A stretch of 24,339 nucleotides of DNA from Actinomycetota bacterium (GCA_013817555.1 JACDCN010000002.1:1-24339), one strand, 5' to 3'; positions 1 to 7,808 are shown, numbered from the stretch's first letter. The notes: a model not told the origin generated them from the sequence alone. Program-made: numbers and translations.

Positions 1-291
1 CGCATCGCCGACATCGAAGCGGACGTCGAGCCCGTCTTCCGCCGCACGGGCACGAGCACGTTCGATCCCGTCCTCCGCAATGTCGATTCCTGTGACCCGC
101 GCGCCGGTCCGCGCAGCGAGCAGGGCCGAACCGCCGGATCCCGTCCCTATGTCCAGAACAGACTCGCCGGCCCGCGGGTCAACGAGCTCGAGGATGGTCG
201 TTTGAGAGCCGACGTTTCCGCGCTCGAGCCGTTCCCACGCCCAGGCAACACCTTCACTTGTTCGGGCGCCCGGCCGAGATCCTCTGTTCAC
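1..291 (-). CDS. SAM-dependent methyltransferase, N-terminal part (cut by window edge)
   Basis: The frame is open from a GTG at 291 to base 1, giving the first 97 residues. A glycine-rich AdoMet-binding motif I (VLDIGTGSG, about residues 45-53) is followed by a strand ending in an acidic residue (GID, D70), as in class I Rossmann methyltransferases of the Methyltransf_11/25 kind. The substrate cannot be told because the C-terminal half lies outside the window. In frame, TAA at 301-303 is only three codons upstream of the GTG, so this start is essentially forced. That TAA closes a short frame running out of the peroxiredoxin remnant, so the gene sits about 9 nt behind a former upstream gene and was probably co-transcribed with it. 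Confidence 0.8.
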   Translation of the reverse strand, partial: MNRGSRPGARTSEGVAWAWERLERGNVGSQTTILELVDPRAGESVLDIGTGSGGSALLAARTGARVTGIDIAEDGIERARARAAEDGLDVRFDVGDA

Positions 292-485
292 TGGCGACGA
301 TTATGCCTCTTTGCCGCGCTCGACCTTCCAGCCCGTAACAGCTGGCTGTTTTTCGTTGATCGCGAGTCGTCCTTGGGATAGAAGTAGAGAACGATCGGCT
401 TTCCGCGCAGCGACTCGAGTGAGACCTCCTCGCCCGAGTCGCTCTGGAGGCTGAAGGTGGGAGCTGCCTGTCCTTCCTCGATCAA
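288..485 (-). pseudogene. Truncated peroxiredoxin (Bcp/AhpC-TSA family) remnant
   Basis: A TTG start at 485 follows a good Shine-Dalgarno (GAGGAG). The first 41 residues are a clear Bcp-type thiol peroxidase N-terminus: G-x-x-APxFxL, then LRGKPIVLYFYPKDD. In intact Bcp proteins the next residues are TPGCT with the peroxidatic Cys. Here the similarity stops exactly after KDD and 24 unrelated residues follow (65 aa in total, versus about 150 in the family). No catalytic Cys remains. A second frame of the same DNA, about 375 to 301, ends in GWKVERGKEA and a TAA just before the methyltransferase. This looks like the 3' end of another gene joined to the bcp 5' end by a deletion. The encoded peptide cannot act as a peroxidase. 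Confidence 0.7.
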
Positions 486-497
486 GATTTCTCCTCG

Positions 498-669
498 CTA
501 GATGTTTGATCGGAAATTCACGGCGGGCCGGATGACGCCCACGACGCTGCGCCGGATCGCCACCCTCCCTCCCCGGCCAGGCTTACTAGCCTGCACGACG
601 AGAGAGTGCGTCGCCCGGCTTGGTCGTGAACGTCCCCGACTGCGCATCAATTCCCGATCAAACATCTAG
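498..669. repeat. 16-bp perfect inverted repeat shared by two divergent promoters
   Basis: CTAGATGTTTGATCGG at 498-513 recurs as its exact reverse complement at 654-669. The match continues imperfectly for about 5 more bases (aAATT / AATTc). The arms are 140 bp apart. Each copy lies just upstream of a gene start and in the same orientation relative to that gene: the peroxiredoxin remnant on the minus strand and the small membrane protein on the plus strand. Each therefore overlaps the expected -10 region. It may be a shared operator or promoter, or a promoter duplicated by a local rearrangement. The sequence between the arms holds no gene that I can support. Confidence 0.75.
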
Positions 670-672
670 GGT
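667..672 (+). promoter_or_regulatory. -10 element (TAGGGT) for a leaderless mRNA
   Basis: TAGGGT fits TANNNT and ends 7 nt before the ATG at 680. No Shine-Dalgarno precedes that ATG. The spacing would place the transcript start on or next to the start codon. The element overlaps the right arm of the inverted repeat. Confidence 0.5.
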
Positions 673-679
673 GCGCGCG

Positions 680-1030
680 ATGGTAGCCGTGCATGTGGTC
701 CTGGCTGTCGCGGTGCTCGGTGTTTGCGTCGGCGCTGCGGTGCTCGGTTTTGTCGCGGATCGGCGTGGAAGCGCCGGAGCGACCGTCGCGCACGCGCTCG
801 CCCTCGCACAGACCGTTCTCATCGGGCAGGCAGCCGTGGGGCTGCTCCTGCTCTCGGACGGGCGGCGTGCTCCAGATCGTCTCCACTACGCGTACGGCGC
901 GATCGCCCTCGGAGTCGTCTTGTCGCCATGGTTCTACGCACCCACCGACGGACCGAAGCGGCTCCTCTGGTTTGCAGGGACGACGCTGCTCGCCGGCGCG
1001 CTCGCCGTGCGGGCGTTCATGACCGGCTGA
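680..1030 (+). CDS. Small four-helix membrane protein, function unknown
   Basis: This is a 116-residue protein with four hydrophobic stretches (about residues 1-25, 36-58, 68-88 and 93-114), so it is an integral inner-membrane protein. I do not recognise the family. The frame is open from a TTG at 620, but the ATG at 680 is preferred: the first helix begins there, and a TANNNT hexamer lies 7 nt upstream, as for other genes in the window. Its stop overlaps the ATG of the next membrane-protein gene (TGATG), so the two are translationally coupled and may form a small complex. No catalytic motif is visible. Confidence 0.7.
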   Translation: MVAVHVVLAVAVLGVCVGAAVLGFVADRRGSAGATVAHALALAQTVLIGQAAVGLLLLSDGRRAPDRLHYAYGAIALGVVLSPWFYAPTDGPKRLLWFAGTTLLAGALAVRAFMTG

Positions 1031-1401
1031 TGAGACGGCTCTGGGTCCGCATCCCGCCCCTCGTCCGCGGCCTCGGGATCGTTGCGCTGATCGCGGTGGT
1101 GGTCGTGGTTCTGTCTCTCGAGCCGGTCCTCGCCACGGTTGGAGGACTCCTCCGGATTGCGTTCTTCCTTGCGATCGCCTTCTTCCTCTTCCTGCTCTGG
1201 CGCGAGCGGCGGGGAGACCTGGAGGCGTGGTCGGAGCAGAACCGCAGGTTGTTCTACGCCGCGATCATCCTCGCGGTAGTGGCGATCGGGATGGCGGTCG
1301 GCCTCGGCGCCCCCGGTCGCGACGCGCTCGCGCTCATCCTCGTGCTGGCTGCGTGCGCCTATGTCGTCGTCCGCGTCTGGCGGCTGGAGCACCGCTACTA
1401 G
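1030..1401 (+). CDS. Small membrane protein, function unknown
   Basis: This is a 123-residue protein. A basic N-terminus (MRRLWVR) leads into a hydrophobic stretch at about residues 12-32, then a second at 36-56. A charged loop (WRERRGDLEAWSEQNRR) follows, and then two closely spaced helices at about 72-90 and 98-115. It overlaps the stop of the upstream gene as TGATG, which decides the start. A longer frame open from 724 is only the read-through of the preceding gene in another phase. I do not recognise the family. The gene converges with the glycoside hydrolase, leaving only 4 bp between the stop codons. Confidence 0.7.
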   Translation: MRRLWVRIPPLVRGLGIVALIAVVVVVLSLEPVLATVGGLLRIAFFLAIAFFLFLLWRERRGDLEAWSEQNRRLFYAAIILAVVAIGMAVGLGAPGRDALALILVLAACAYVVVRVWRLEHRY

Positions 1402-1405
1402 AGAG

Positions 1406-2857
1406 CTACGGCAGGCTGAAGACGGGGCCTTGGCGGAGCGTCGGCGGAGCCGGATTGACCGGGTGCACGAGGCGGAGCGTGTAGCGATACTCGCCGGGGC
1501 CGAGGCGCCGCGGGCCGAGATCGATTCTCGCGAGCTCTCCAACCTCGAGGCGGCCTCGCTTCACGAGCTTTGTCGAGTGCGTAGACGCCCGCTCCACGCG
1601 TACCAGGTAGACGCAGTCGAGATTGCAGCGAAGGCTTGCGCGGAAGACGCCGCGCTTGGCTGCGGCGCGCGTTCCGAAGCGGAGGAAGTCCGGTCGGACC
1701 GTAAGCTCGACTCCGGGGCAGCGGACGATCGAGCCACCGGTCGTGCGGTCGAGCGCTTCCGTCACGCGCGGCAGGCTGGTCTTCGCCGTGCCGTCCACGT
1801 AGTGGACTCCCGACTGCCAACCGGCGCGCGCTCTCTCGTCGCGAGAGAGGAAGAGCAGCATCCCTTCGACGGTCGGCTGGCAGAACGACAGGGCGAGCGC
1901 CTGCTCGTAGTACGCAGCCTGGGTCGCCTCGTCGACGGGTCGCGTCACTGCCGGCTCGGAGCCGGTGTAGAGGGCCGCCTTCCCGTCCGGGATCTGCGAC
2001 TCGATTCCGAACTCCGCGTAGAGGACGGGAAGCTGAGAGCCGCGCTGGGCGGTGCCGTCGAAGGCCTGCCCGAGGAGCGCGACGAGCTTGCCGTAGTCCG
2101 CGATCCCGATCGTCGTCGTCAAGGGATGCGCGGTCGTCGGCGGCTGGCTCGAGTTGTCGGGGAACGGATGGAGGGAGAACGCGTCCATTACTGGCCGGTC
2201 GCGCCCGCTCGCGCGATATGCGAGCCCTAGGTCCTGGATGAACTTGGTCGGTGAGTGGGTCGGGCGCGATCCGCCCGGCCGGTCGCTGCCGCGCGGCGAG
2301 AGGGCGCCGCCGTAGACCCGCACGCCAGGGGAGACGGCTTTGAGCGCGTCGTAGGTCCGCTCGAGCAGCGCGAGGTACGCAGGAGCCGAGACGCTGGAGC
2401 CGTCGAGACCGAACTGCGGGAGCCAGAAGCGGTTCAGATTCGGCTCGTTCCCGACGATGACGTGGCGCGCACCGGGAACCGCGCGCACGAGCGCGGCCGC
2501 GTTGGCCGCGAACTCGCCGCGTGACTCGTCCGTCAAAGGGGTCGTCCGAGAGCCGGGATGCATGACCGTCACGTAGAGACGCACTCCGTTGCGGGAAGCG
2601 GCCTCGGCGACGTTTCCGAGAATGCCGAGCTCTGTGTCTGATGGTTTCGTCTGGCCGGGTTGCCAGAAGCTCGTCACTCGCACCGCGCGAAAGCCGGACA
2701 CCCGGAAGAGCGCCATGCGCGCCTCGGCTTCGACGGGTGAGGAAAGGCGCACATCGTCCTCCACGGCGCCCACCGTCAGGCCTGGCCCGGCTTCGGCAAC
2801 CCCCGGCGCGACGAGCGCAAGCAGCGCTCCGCAGGCCGTCAGGAGGGTTCGACGCAT
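1406..2857 (-). CDS. Secreted glycoside hydrolase-like protein (clan GH-A TIM barrel)
   Basis: This is a 483-residue protein. An N-terminal signal peptide (MRRTLL, hydrophobic core, cleavage near AEA at residues 21-23) indicates export. The barrel carries two landmarks of retaining clan GH-A enzymes: an N-E-P triad (VGNEPN, acid/base E138) and a late strand ending YAEFG (candidate nucleophile E282). The C-terminal 130 residues (from about 355) look like a separate beta-rich domain with two cysteines. The carbohydrate substrate cannot be deduced. The gene is divergent from uvrC with a 20-bp intergenic. The ATG has no Shine-Dalgarno, but TAGCGT lies 6 nt upstream, which suggests a leaderless mRNA. 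The DNA opposite is open for 289 codons, but that is a shadow of this gene. Confidence 0.8.
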   Translation of the reverse strand: MRRTLLTACGALLALVAPGVAEAGPGLTVGAVEDDVRLSSPVEAEARMALFRVSGFRAVRVTSFWQPGQTKPSDTELGILGNVAEAASRNGVRLYVTVMHPGSRTTPLTDESRGEFAANAAALVRAVPGARHVIVGNEPNLNRFWLPQFGLDGSSVSAPAYLALLERTYDALKAVSPGVRVYGGALSPRGSDRPGGSRPTHSPTKFIQDLGLAYRASGRDRPVMDAFSLHPFPDNSSQPPTTAHPLTTTIGIADYGKLVALLGQAFDGTAQRGSQLPVLYAEFGIESQIPDGKAALYTGSEPAVTRPVDEATQAAYYEQALALSFCQPTVEGMLLFLSRDERARAGWQSGVHYVDGTAKTSLPRVTEALDRTTGGSIVRCPGVELTVRPDFLRFGTRAAAKRGVFRASLRCNLDCVYLVRVERASTHSTKLVKRGRLEVGELARIDLGPRRLGPGEYRYTLRLVHPVNPAPPTLRQGPVFSLP

Positions 2858-2862
2858 GGGGA

Positions 2863-2869
2863 TACGCTA
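2863..2869. promoter_or_regulatory. Overlapping divergent -10 elements (TACGCTA)
   Basis: TACGCTA reads TACGCT on the plus strand (9 nt before the uvrC ATG) and TAGCGT on the minus strand (6 nt before the glycoside hydrolase ATG). Both fit TANNNT. The intergenic is only 20 bp, so any -35 elements must lie inside the opposite coding sequence. Confidence 0.5.
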
Positions 2870-2877
2870 GCTACGGA

Positions 2878-4716
2878 ATGCGTGAAAACCTTGAAGGAAC
2901 GCTTGCCGGGCTTCCGAGTAAGCCCGGCGTGTACGTCTTTCGCGACGAGCAGGGAGACGCGCTGTATGTCGGCAAGGCGAAGTCGCTGCGCCCGCGCGTG
3001 CGCAGCTACTTCCAGCGCAGCGACGGTCGCGCGACGATCGCGCAGCTCGCGGACCGGATCGCGGACGTCGAGGTCATCGTCACGCGAAACGAGGCGGAGG
3101 CGCTTCACCTCGAGCAGAACCTGGTTAAACGCTACCGGCCGCCGTTCAACATCCGGTTACGAGACGACAAGTCGTTCCCATACATCGCAGTCACCCTCGC
3201 CGACGAGTTCCCGCGCGTCATGTTCACGAGGGAACGGCATCGGCGGGGCACCGTCTACTTCGGGCCGTACGCGAATGCCAAGAAGGTTCGGGAGACGCTC
3301 GACGTCTTGAATCGCGTTTTCAAGTTTCGACCCTGCGAAGGGCCGCGCCCCGGCCGCCACTCTGGAATTCCCTGTCTTGACTTCCATATTGATCGCTGCT
3401 TCGCACCGTGCGTGAACGAGATCTCCGCGGAGGACTATGGCGAGATCGTCGAGGGCGTGATCGGTTTCCTCTCCGGGGATACGGCGCCGATCCAGCGTGA
3501 GCTGGACGCGCGGATGCAGGACGCCGCTCGAGACGAGCGCTTCGAAGAGGCGGCCAGGTACCGGAACCGCCTATTCGCGATCAGGCATCTCGCCGAGCGG
3601 CAGGCGGCGGACAAGCGCGCGGTGGGGACCGTCGACGTCATCGGGCTCGCCGTGGAGGGCGATCGCGCCGCGGTGCAAGTATTTCCTCTCCGCGACGGGA
3701 GGATGATCGACCGCTACGGCTTCCATCTGGAGAACGTCGTCGACCAGGATGAGCTGTCGGTGCTCGAGGCATTCGTAGTCGAGTACTACGGCGCCACCCC
3801 AAGCATCCCGCCTCAGGTGCTCGTTCCCGTCGGGACACAGGGAACCGAGGCGATCGCCGAGTTCCTCTCTGAGCGCCGCGGGTCGCGCGTCGAGGTCCGC
3901 GCGCCGTCGCGTGGAGAAAAGCGCCGTCTCGTCGAGCTCGCGACCGAGAACGCGCGCGTTGCGTTGGAGGCGGACTCCGCCACTCGCGAGGCCGAGCGGC
4001 TGCGCCGCGTAACCGCGCTCGAACAGCTTCGCGAGTGCCTGAACCTGGAGAGCCTCCCACTCCGGATCGAGTGCTTCGACGTCTCGAACATCCAAGGGGA
4101 GTCGATCGTCGCCTCGATGGTCGTATTCGTCGACGGCCGCTCGAAGAACGCCCACTACCGCACCTTCGCGATGCGGGGGCTTGACGGGCAGGACGACGTC
4201 GGCGCGATCCGCGAGGTGATTTCCCGCCGCTTCGCCCGGGCCCGCGAAGGCGAGCCGGACGAGAGCTTCTCGCGGACGCCGAATCTCGTTGTCGTGGACG
4301 GGGGACGAGGCCAGCTGGCCGCAGCGCTTGCGGCGATGGACGAGCTCGACCTTCCGCGCGTTGCGGTGATCTCGCTGGCCAAGCGCGAGGAGGAGGTGTT
4401 CGTCCCCGGCTCCGCCGTTCCGATTAGGTTGGAGCTCCACAGCCCTGCGCTCCAGCTCCTGCAGCGAATCCGCGACGAGGCCCACCGCGTCGCGCTTCGC
4501 TATCACCGCCAGAAACGAGGGACGAAGTCGATGGAGACGATCTTCGAGGGCCTACCGGGTGTCGGCCCCGCGAGGCGGCGCGCCATCCTCAGGCACTTCG
4601 GCTCGGTCGAGCGCTTCCTCGACGCTTCGCAGGAGGAGCTCGAAGGCGTGCCCGGGCTGCCGCCGAAGACCGCGCGGACTCTGTACGCGCAGCTCCACAA
4701 AGCGGGACCGTCCTGA
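2878..4716 (+). CDS. uvrC: UvrABC excinuclease subunit C
   Basis: UvrC makes the 3' and 5' incisions around bulky DNA lesions in nucleotide excision repair, acting with UvrA and UvrB. The 612-residue length is normal. In order: a GIY-YIG nuclease domain (GVYVF about 17-21, YVGKAKS from 30); four cysteines C153, C166, C174 and C178, spaced like the Fe-S ligands described for UvrC; a UVR motif (RFEEAARYRNRL, about 221-232); an RNase H-like domain with FDVSNIQG (D401), VVVDGGRGQL (D474) and a late His in EAHR; and a tandem HhH region (GLPGVGPARR and following, to the end). The ATG at 2878 is chosen because the conserved N-terminus starts there, although the frame stays open upstream to 2641. It converges with the flippase-like gene, leaving 1 bp between stops. 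Confidence 0.97.
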   Translation: MRENLEGTLAGLPSKPGVYVFRDEQGDALYVGKAKSLRPRVRSYFQRSDGRATIAQLADRIADVEVIVTRNEAEALHLEQNLVKRYRPPFNIRLRDDKSFPYIAVTLADEFPRVMFTRERHRRGTVYFGPYANAKKVRETLDVLNRVFKFRPCEGPRPGRHSGIPCLDFHIDRCFAPCVNEISAEDYGEIVEGVIGFLSGDTAPIQRELDARMQDAARDERFEEAARYRNRLFAIRHLAERQAADKRAVGTVDVIGLAVEGDRAAVQVFPLRDGRMIDRYGFHLENVVDQDELSVLEAFVVEYYGATPSIPPQVLVPVGTQGTEAIAEFLSERRGSRVEVRAPSRGEKRRLVELATENARVALEADSATREAERLRRVTALEQLRECLNLESLPLRIECFDVSNIQGESIVASMVVFVDGRSKNAHYRTFAMRGLDGQDDVGAIREVISRRFARAREGEPDESFSRTPNLVVVDGGRGQLAAALAAMDELDLPRVAVISLAKREEEVFVPGSAVPIRLELHSPALQLLQRIRDEAHRVALRYHRQKRGTKSMETIFEGLPGVGPARRRAILRHFGSVERFLDASQEELEGVPGLPPKTARTLYAQLHKAGPS

Positions 4717-4717
4717 A

Positions 4718-5659
4718 TTACGGCGCCCGCGCGTCCTTGGCGCTCTTCAGCACTCCCCGGAAGTTGACTGTCCGCAGCGTGAGCGTGAGCGCCGTGAATC
4801 CCGCGACGACGTTCGTCGCCATGAGCAAGAGCCTCATCCCGACGCTGAACGCAAGGAGCGGCGCGCCCGGCACTGTGCCCCCGAACACGTAGAGGAGGAA
4901 CGCCTGCTCCGTGCCGAGGCCGCCGGGAGTGAGCGGAAGAAGCGTCGCAAGGCTCGACGACACCTGCACCAGCAGCACGTTCTGGATCGATTGCGGGATA
5001 TCGAACGCGTCGAGCATGAACCAGACCGTGACGAGACGCAGGCTCCAGTCCGCCGCCTGCCAGATCGCCACCGAGCCGAAGTACGCCGCGGGGTCGCGCA
5101 CGACCGAGAAGGCCTGCTTCACCCGCTCCCCGAAGTCGAACACGTGACCGTGGATCCAGATGGCGAGGATCACCAGCGCGATCAGGATCGTCGCCAGGAT
5201 GAGCTCCGCGGCCAGCGGATGGTCGAGCAACCATGCGAAGTCGAAGCTGCGAAGACGGGGCAGCTCTCCGATGCCAGGCAGCTCGTCCAGTGACACCGCT
5301 GCCCAGATGAGTAGCGTGGAAGCGGCCGCGATGTCGAAGATCGAGAGCACGAGCGTGCTCGAGATGACCGTCGTATAGCTCGAATCCGGGATCGCCCGGT
5401 GGGCGAGGACGACGCGCACCGCGTCCCCCGCACGAACCGGGATGATGGCGTTGATTCCGATGCCGGAGACGTAAGCGCCGAGGATCGAGCGCCGAGGAAT
5501 CTCGCGGTCCGGGTAGGCCGCGACGAGGATGTTCCTCCACGCCTGGCTCGTACACGTGAGCTTGGCGAGCTGGCAGAAAAGTGCAACGAACGCGGGCAGC
5601 GGGTCGATCGCCGCGAGCTGATCGAGGAAGGCGTCGATCCCATCGAGGACGCGGGTCAC
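4718..5659 (-). CDS. Flippase-like multi-spanning membrane protein (LPG_synthase_TM / UPF0104 type)
   Basis: This is a 313-residue protein with about seven or eight hydrophobic segments. The LPLTPGGLGTEQA loop near residue 240 is the hallmark of the lysylphosphatidylglycerol synthase transmembrane family. Members without the soluble aminoacyl-transferase domain, like this one, are usually described as putative lipid or glycolipid translocases. The upstream loop GINAIIPVRAGDAVRVVL also fits the family. The GTG start at 5659 lies 16 bp after the pruA stop on the same strand, so the two are probably co-transcribed. Nothing in the sequence ties it to proline metabolism. The substrate is unknown. 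Confidence 0.8.
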   Translation of the reverse strand: MTRVLDGIDAFLDQLAAIDPLPAFVALFCQLAKLTCTSQAWRNILVAAYPDREIPRRSILGAYVSGIGINAIIPVRAGDAVRVVLAHRAIPDSSYTTVISSTLVLSIFDIAAASTLLIWAAVSLDELPGIGELPRLRSFDFAWLLDHPLAAELILATILIALVILAIWIHGHVFDFGERVKQAFSVVRDPAAYFGSVAIWQAADWSLRLVTVWFMLDAFDIPQSIQNVLLVQVSSSLATLLPLTPGGLGTEQAFLLYVFGGTVPGAPLLAFSVGMRLLLMATNVVAGFTALTLTLRTVNFRGVLKSAKDARAP

Positions 5660-5675
5660 CGCGTGTCAGTGTCCG

Positions 5676-7310
5676 TTAGCCGTCGGACCCGAGGGAGGGG
5701 TACCGGTAGTCGGTCGGCGGGACGAACGTCTCCTTGATCGTGCGGGGGGACACCCAGCGGATCAGGTTCCACATCGAGCCCGCTTTGTCGTTCGTCCCGC
5801 TCGCGCGGGAGCCACCGAACGGCTGCTGTCCGACGACCGCGCCGGTCGGCTTGTCGTTCACGTAGAAGTTGCCGGCGGCGTAACGGAGAGCGTCCTCGGC
5901 TTCCGCGATCGCCGAGCGCTCGGTGGCGAAGACCGCGCCGGTGAGACCGTAAGGCGCCGTCTCGTCAACGAGCTCGAGCGTCTCGTCCCAACGCTTCTCG
6001 TCGTAGACGTAGGTCGTGATGATGGGGCCGAAGAGCTCGTCTCGGAGGAGCCGGAAGCCCTTGTCGTCGGTGGCGATCACGGTTGGGGAGACGAAGTACC
6101 CCTCGGAGTCGTCCGTCGAGCCTCCGGCGACGATCTCGGCGCCGGCCGAGCGAGCCTCCTCGATCGCCTTCGCGTGCGTCTTGAACGCGCTTGCGTCGAT
6201 CACGGCGCCCATGAAGTTCTCGAAGTCGGCGACATCGCCCATCTTGATCGAGCCCACGTCTTCGACCAGCCGCTCCTTCACTTCCGGCCACAGGTTGGAG
6301 GGCACGTACAAACGCGACGCCGCCGAACATTTCTGTCCCTGATACTCGAAAGAGCCGCGAACCACCGCGGTCGCGACCGCCTCCGCGTCGGCGGAGGGAT
6401 GCGCGAGGATGAAGTCCTTGCCGCCTGTCTCGCCGACGATTCGCGGATAGTTGCGGTACGAGCCGGCGTTCGTGCCGACCATCTTCCACATGCCGTTGAA
6501 GACGTCGGTCGAGCCGGTGAAATGGATTCCCGCAAGCTCGGGGCTCGCGAGTGCTGCGTTCCCGATCGTCGCGCCGGAGCCGTGCACGAGGTTGATCACA
6601 CCGTCCGGAAGGCCTGCCGCCTGCAGCAGCCGCATGAGGTAGTACGCGGAGAGCGACGCCGTCGAGGCCGGCTTCCACACGATTGTGTTTCCCATGAGCG
6701 CCGGCGCGGACGAGAGATTGCCGCCGATCGCCGTGAAGTTGAAGGGACTCACCGCGAAGACGAAGCCCTCGAGCGGCCGGTACTCCATCCGGTTCCAGGT
6801 TCCGGTCGGCGAGTACGGTTGCTCGGAGTAGATGCGGACGAGGTACTCGATGTTGTAGCGCCAGAAATCGATCAGCTCGCAAACCGCGTCGATCTCGGCC
6901 TGGTGCGCGGTCTTCGACTGGTTCAGCATGGTCGCGGCGTTCAGCGTGGACCGCCAGGGGCCGGAGAGCAGCTCCGCGGCGCGGAGGAAGACGGCCGCTC
7001 GCTCGTGCCAGGGCGTGCGTGACCAGTCGACGTGCGCGGCGCGGGCTGCATCGATGGCCTGCTGCACGTTCTCGGCGCCGCCCTTGCTCACCGCGGCGAG
7101 GACGTGGGCCTTCCTGTGCGGCATGATCGCCTCGAAGGTGTCGTCGGTGGCGATGTCCTTGCCGCCGATCACCAGCGGGATCGAGATACGCTCGCCTTCC
7201 ATCTCCCGGAGGCGGTTCTTCAGCTCCTCACGCTCGGGAGAGCCGGGCGCGTACGACTTGATGGGCTCGTTGACGGGCGGGGGAGGAGTGAAGATGCCGG
7301 GAGCGCTCAT
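5676..7310 (-). CDS. pruA: L-glutamate gamma-semialdehyde dehydrogenase (1-pyrroline-5-carboxylate dehydrogenase)
   Basis: The enzyme oxidises glutamate-5-semialdehyde to glutamate with NAD+, the second step of proline breakdown. This is a 544-residue monofunctional type, the length of the eukaryotic/actinobacterial P5CDH group. An N-terminal extension (IKSYAPGSPER) is followed by the aldehyde dehydrogenase core. Cofactor loop residues FTGST, general-base E294 (VGETGGKD) and nucleophile C328 (GQKCSA) are all present, as is the late NDKPTGAVVGQQPFGGSR segment. No proline dehydrogenase gene is present in the window. The ATG at 7310 lacks a Shine-Dalgarno, but TAGAAT lies 6 nt upstream, pointing to a leaderless message. 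It is divergent from ogt across 18 bp. Confidence 0.95.
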   Translation of the reverse strand: MSAPGIFTPPPPVNEPIKSYAPGSPEREELKNRLREMEGERISIPLVIGGKDIATDDTFEAIMPHRKAHVLAAVSKGGAENVQQAIDAARAAHVDWSRTPWHERAAVFLRAAELLSGPWRSTLNAATMLNQSKTAHQAEIDAVCELIDFWRYNIEYLVRIYSEQPYSPTGTWNRMEYRPLEGFVFAVSPFNFTAIGGNLSSAPALMGNTIVWKPASTASLSAYYLMRLLQAAGLPDGVINLVHGSGATIGNAALASPELAGIHFTGSTDVFNGMWKMVGTNAGSYRNYPRIVGETGGKDFILAHPSADAEAVATAVVRGSFEYQGQKCSAASRLYVPSNLWPEVKERLVEDVGSIKMGDVADFENFMGAVIDASAFKTHAKAIEEARSAGAEIVAGGSTDDSEGYFVSPTVIATDDKGFRLLRDELFGPIITTYVYDEKRWDETLELVDETAPYGLTGAVFATERSAIAEAEDALRYAAGNFYVNDKPTGAVVGQQPFGGSRASGTNDKAGSMWNLIRWVSPRTIKETFVPPTDYRYPSLGSDG

Positions 7311-7316
7311 GTCACG

Positions 7317-7326
7317 ATTCTACGAT
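7317..7326. promoter_or_regulatory. Back-to-back -10 elements between pruA and ogt
   Basis: ATTCTACGAT contains TAGAAT on the minus strand (7322-7317, 6 nt before the pruA ATG) and TACGAT on the plus strand (7321-7326). The two share the central TA. The plus-strand element is 2 nt from the ogt ATG at 7329 and 8 nt from the in-frame TTG at 7335. Confidence 0.5.
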
Positions 7327-7328
7327 CG

Positions 7329-7808
7329 ATGACCTTGCGAGCGGAGAGGACACAGTACGTGGTGCCCGGTTGGGGCGTGGGGGAGCTCTGGACCGACGAC
7401 CGCCTCGTGCTCGCCCACGAGTTTCGTTTCGGCTACGACACACCAGTTGACGCGAGCACGACCGATCACGCGGAGCTCGTCGATCGTTTGACGGCGTTTC
7501 TCGCAGGCCACGACCTGTCGCTCGCGGACGTTCCTCTCGATCTCGACTGGATGACACCCTTTCAACGTTCAGTTGGGGACGCCCTTCGGGAGGTTCGACG
7601 GGGAGAGATCGTGAGCTACGGCGAGTTGGCGTCGCTCTCGGGGTATCCCGGCGCCGCCCGAGCGGTGGGCACGTTCTGTGCCGGCAACCGCTTCATGTTC
7701 CTGATCCCTTGTCATCGGGTCGTCGGCGCAGCCGGTATCGGCGGCTACGGCACGGCGGGCATCGAGGTCAAGCGGCGTTTGCTTGCGCTCGAGGGAGTGC
7801 GCTTGTGA
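7329..7808 (+). CDS. ogt: Methylated-DNA--protein-cysteine methyltransferase
   Basis: This is a suicide repair protein that moves O6-alkyl groups from guanine to its own cysteine. It has 159 residues. The C-terminal DNA-binding domain has the winged-helix region (VSYGELASLSGYPGAARAVG), the Asn hinge (GN) and the active site IPCHRVV with acceptor C128. The N-terminal 70 residues are the usual divergent domain. The start is either the ATG at 7329 or the in-frame TTG at 7335. The TTG would sit 8 nt after the TACGAT element and suit a leaderless message. The stop overlaps the whiA GTG (GTGA), so ogt and whiA are translationally coupled, which is an unusual partnership. Confidence 0.93.
   Translation: MTLRAERTQYVVPGWGVGELWTDDRLVLAHEFRFGYDTPVDASTTDHAELVDRLTAFLAGHDLSLADVPLDLDWMTPFQRSVGDALREVRRGEIVSYGELASLSGYPGAARAVGTFCAGNRFMFLIPCHRVVGAAGIGGYGTAGIEVKRRLLALEGVRL

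Noticed and set aside
620..679. TTG at 620 as start of the first membrane protein
   Set aside because: The extra 20 residues are polar, cross the inverted repeat and have no ribosome site. ATG at 680 is placed 7 nt after a TANNNT element.
934..1542. 202-codon minus-strand open frame
   Set aside because: It is antisense to the two small membrane-protein genes and is Arg/Asp/Glu-rich with no recognisable fold.
1361..2230. 289-codon plus-strand open frame
   Set aside because: It lies antisense to the glycoside hydrolase, is Arg/Glu/Ala-rich without motifs, and has no start signal. It is a high-GC shadow.
2641..2877. Longer N-terminus for UvrC
   Set aside because: The 79 extra codons are Arg/Pro-rich, antisense to the glycoside hydrolase signal-peptide region, and absent from the UvrC family.
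3571..4506. 311-codon minus-strand open frame
   Set aside because: It lies wholly opposite uvrC, whose domains are unmistakable. Composition is that of a shadow frame.
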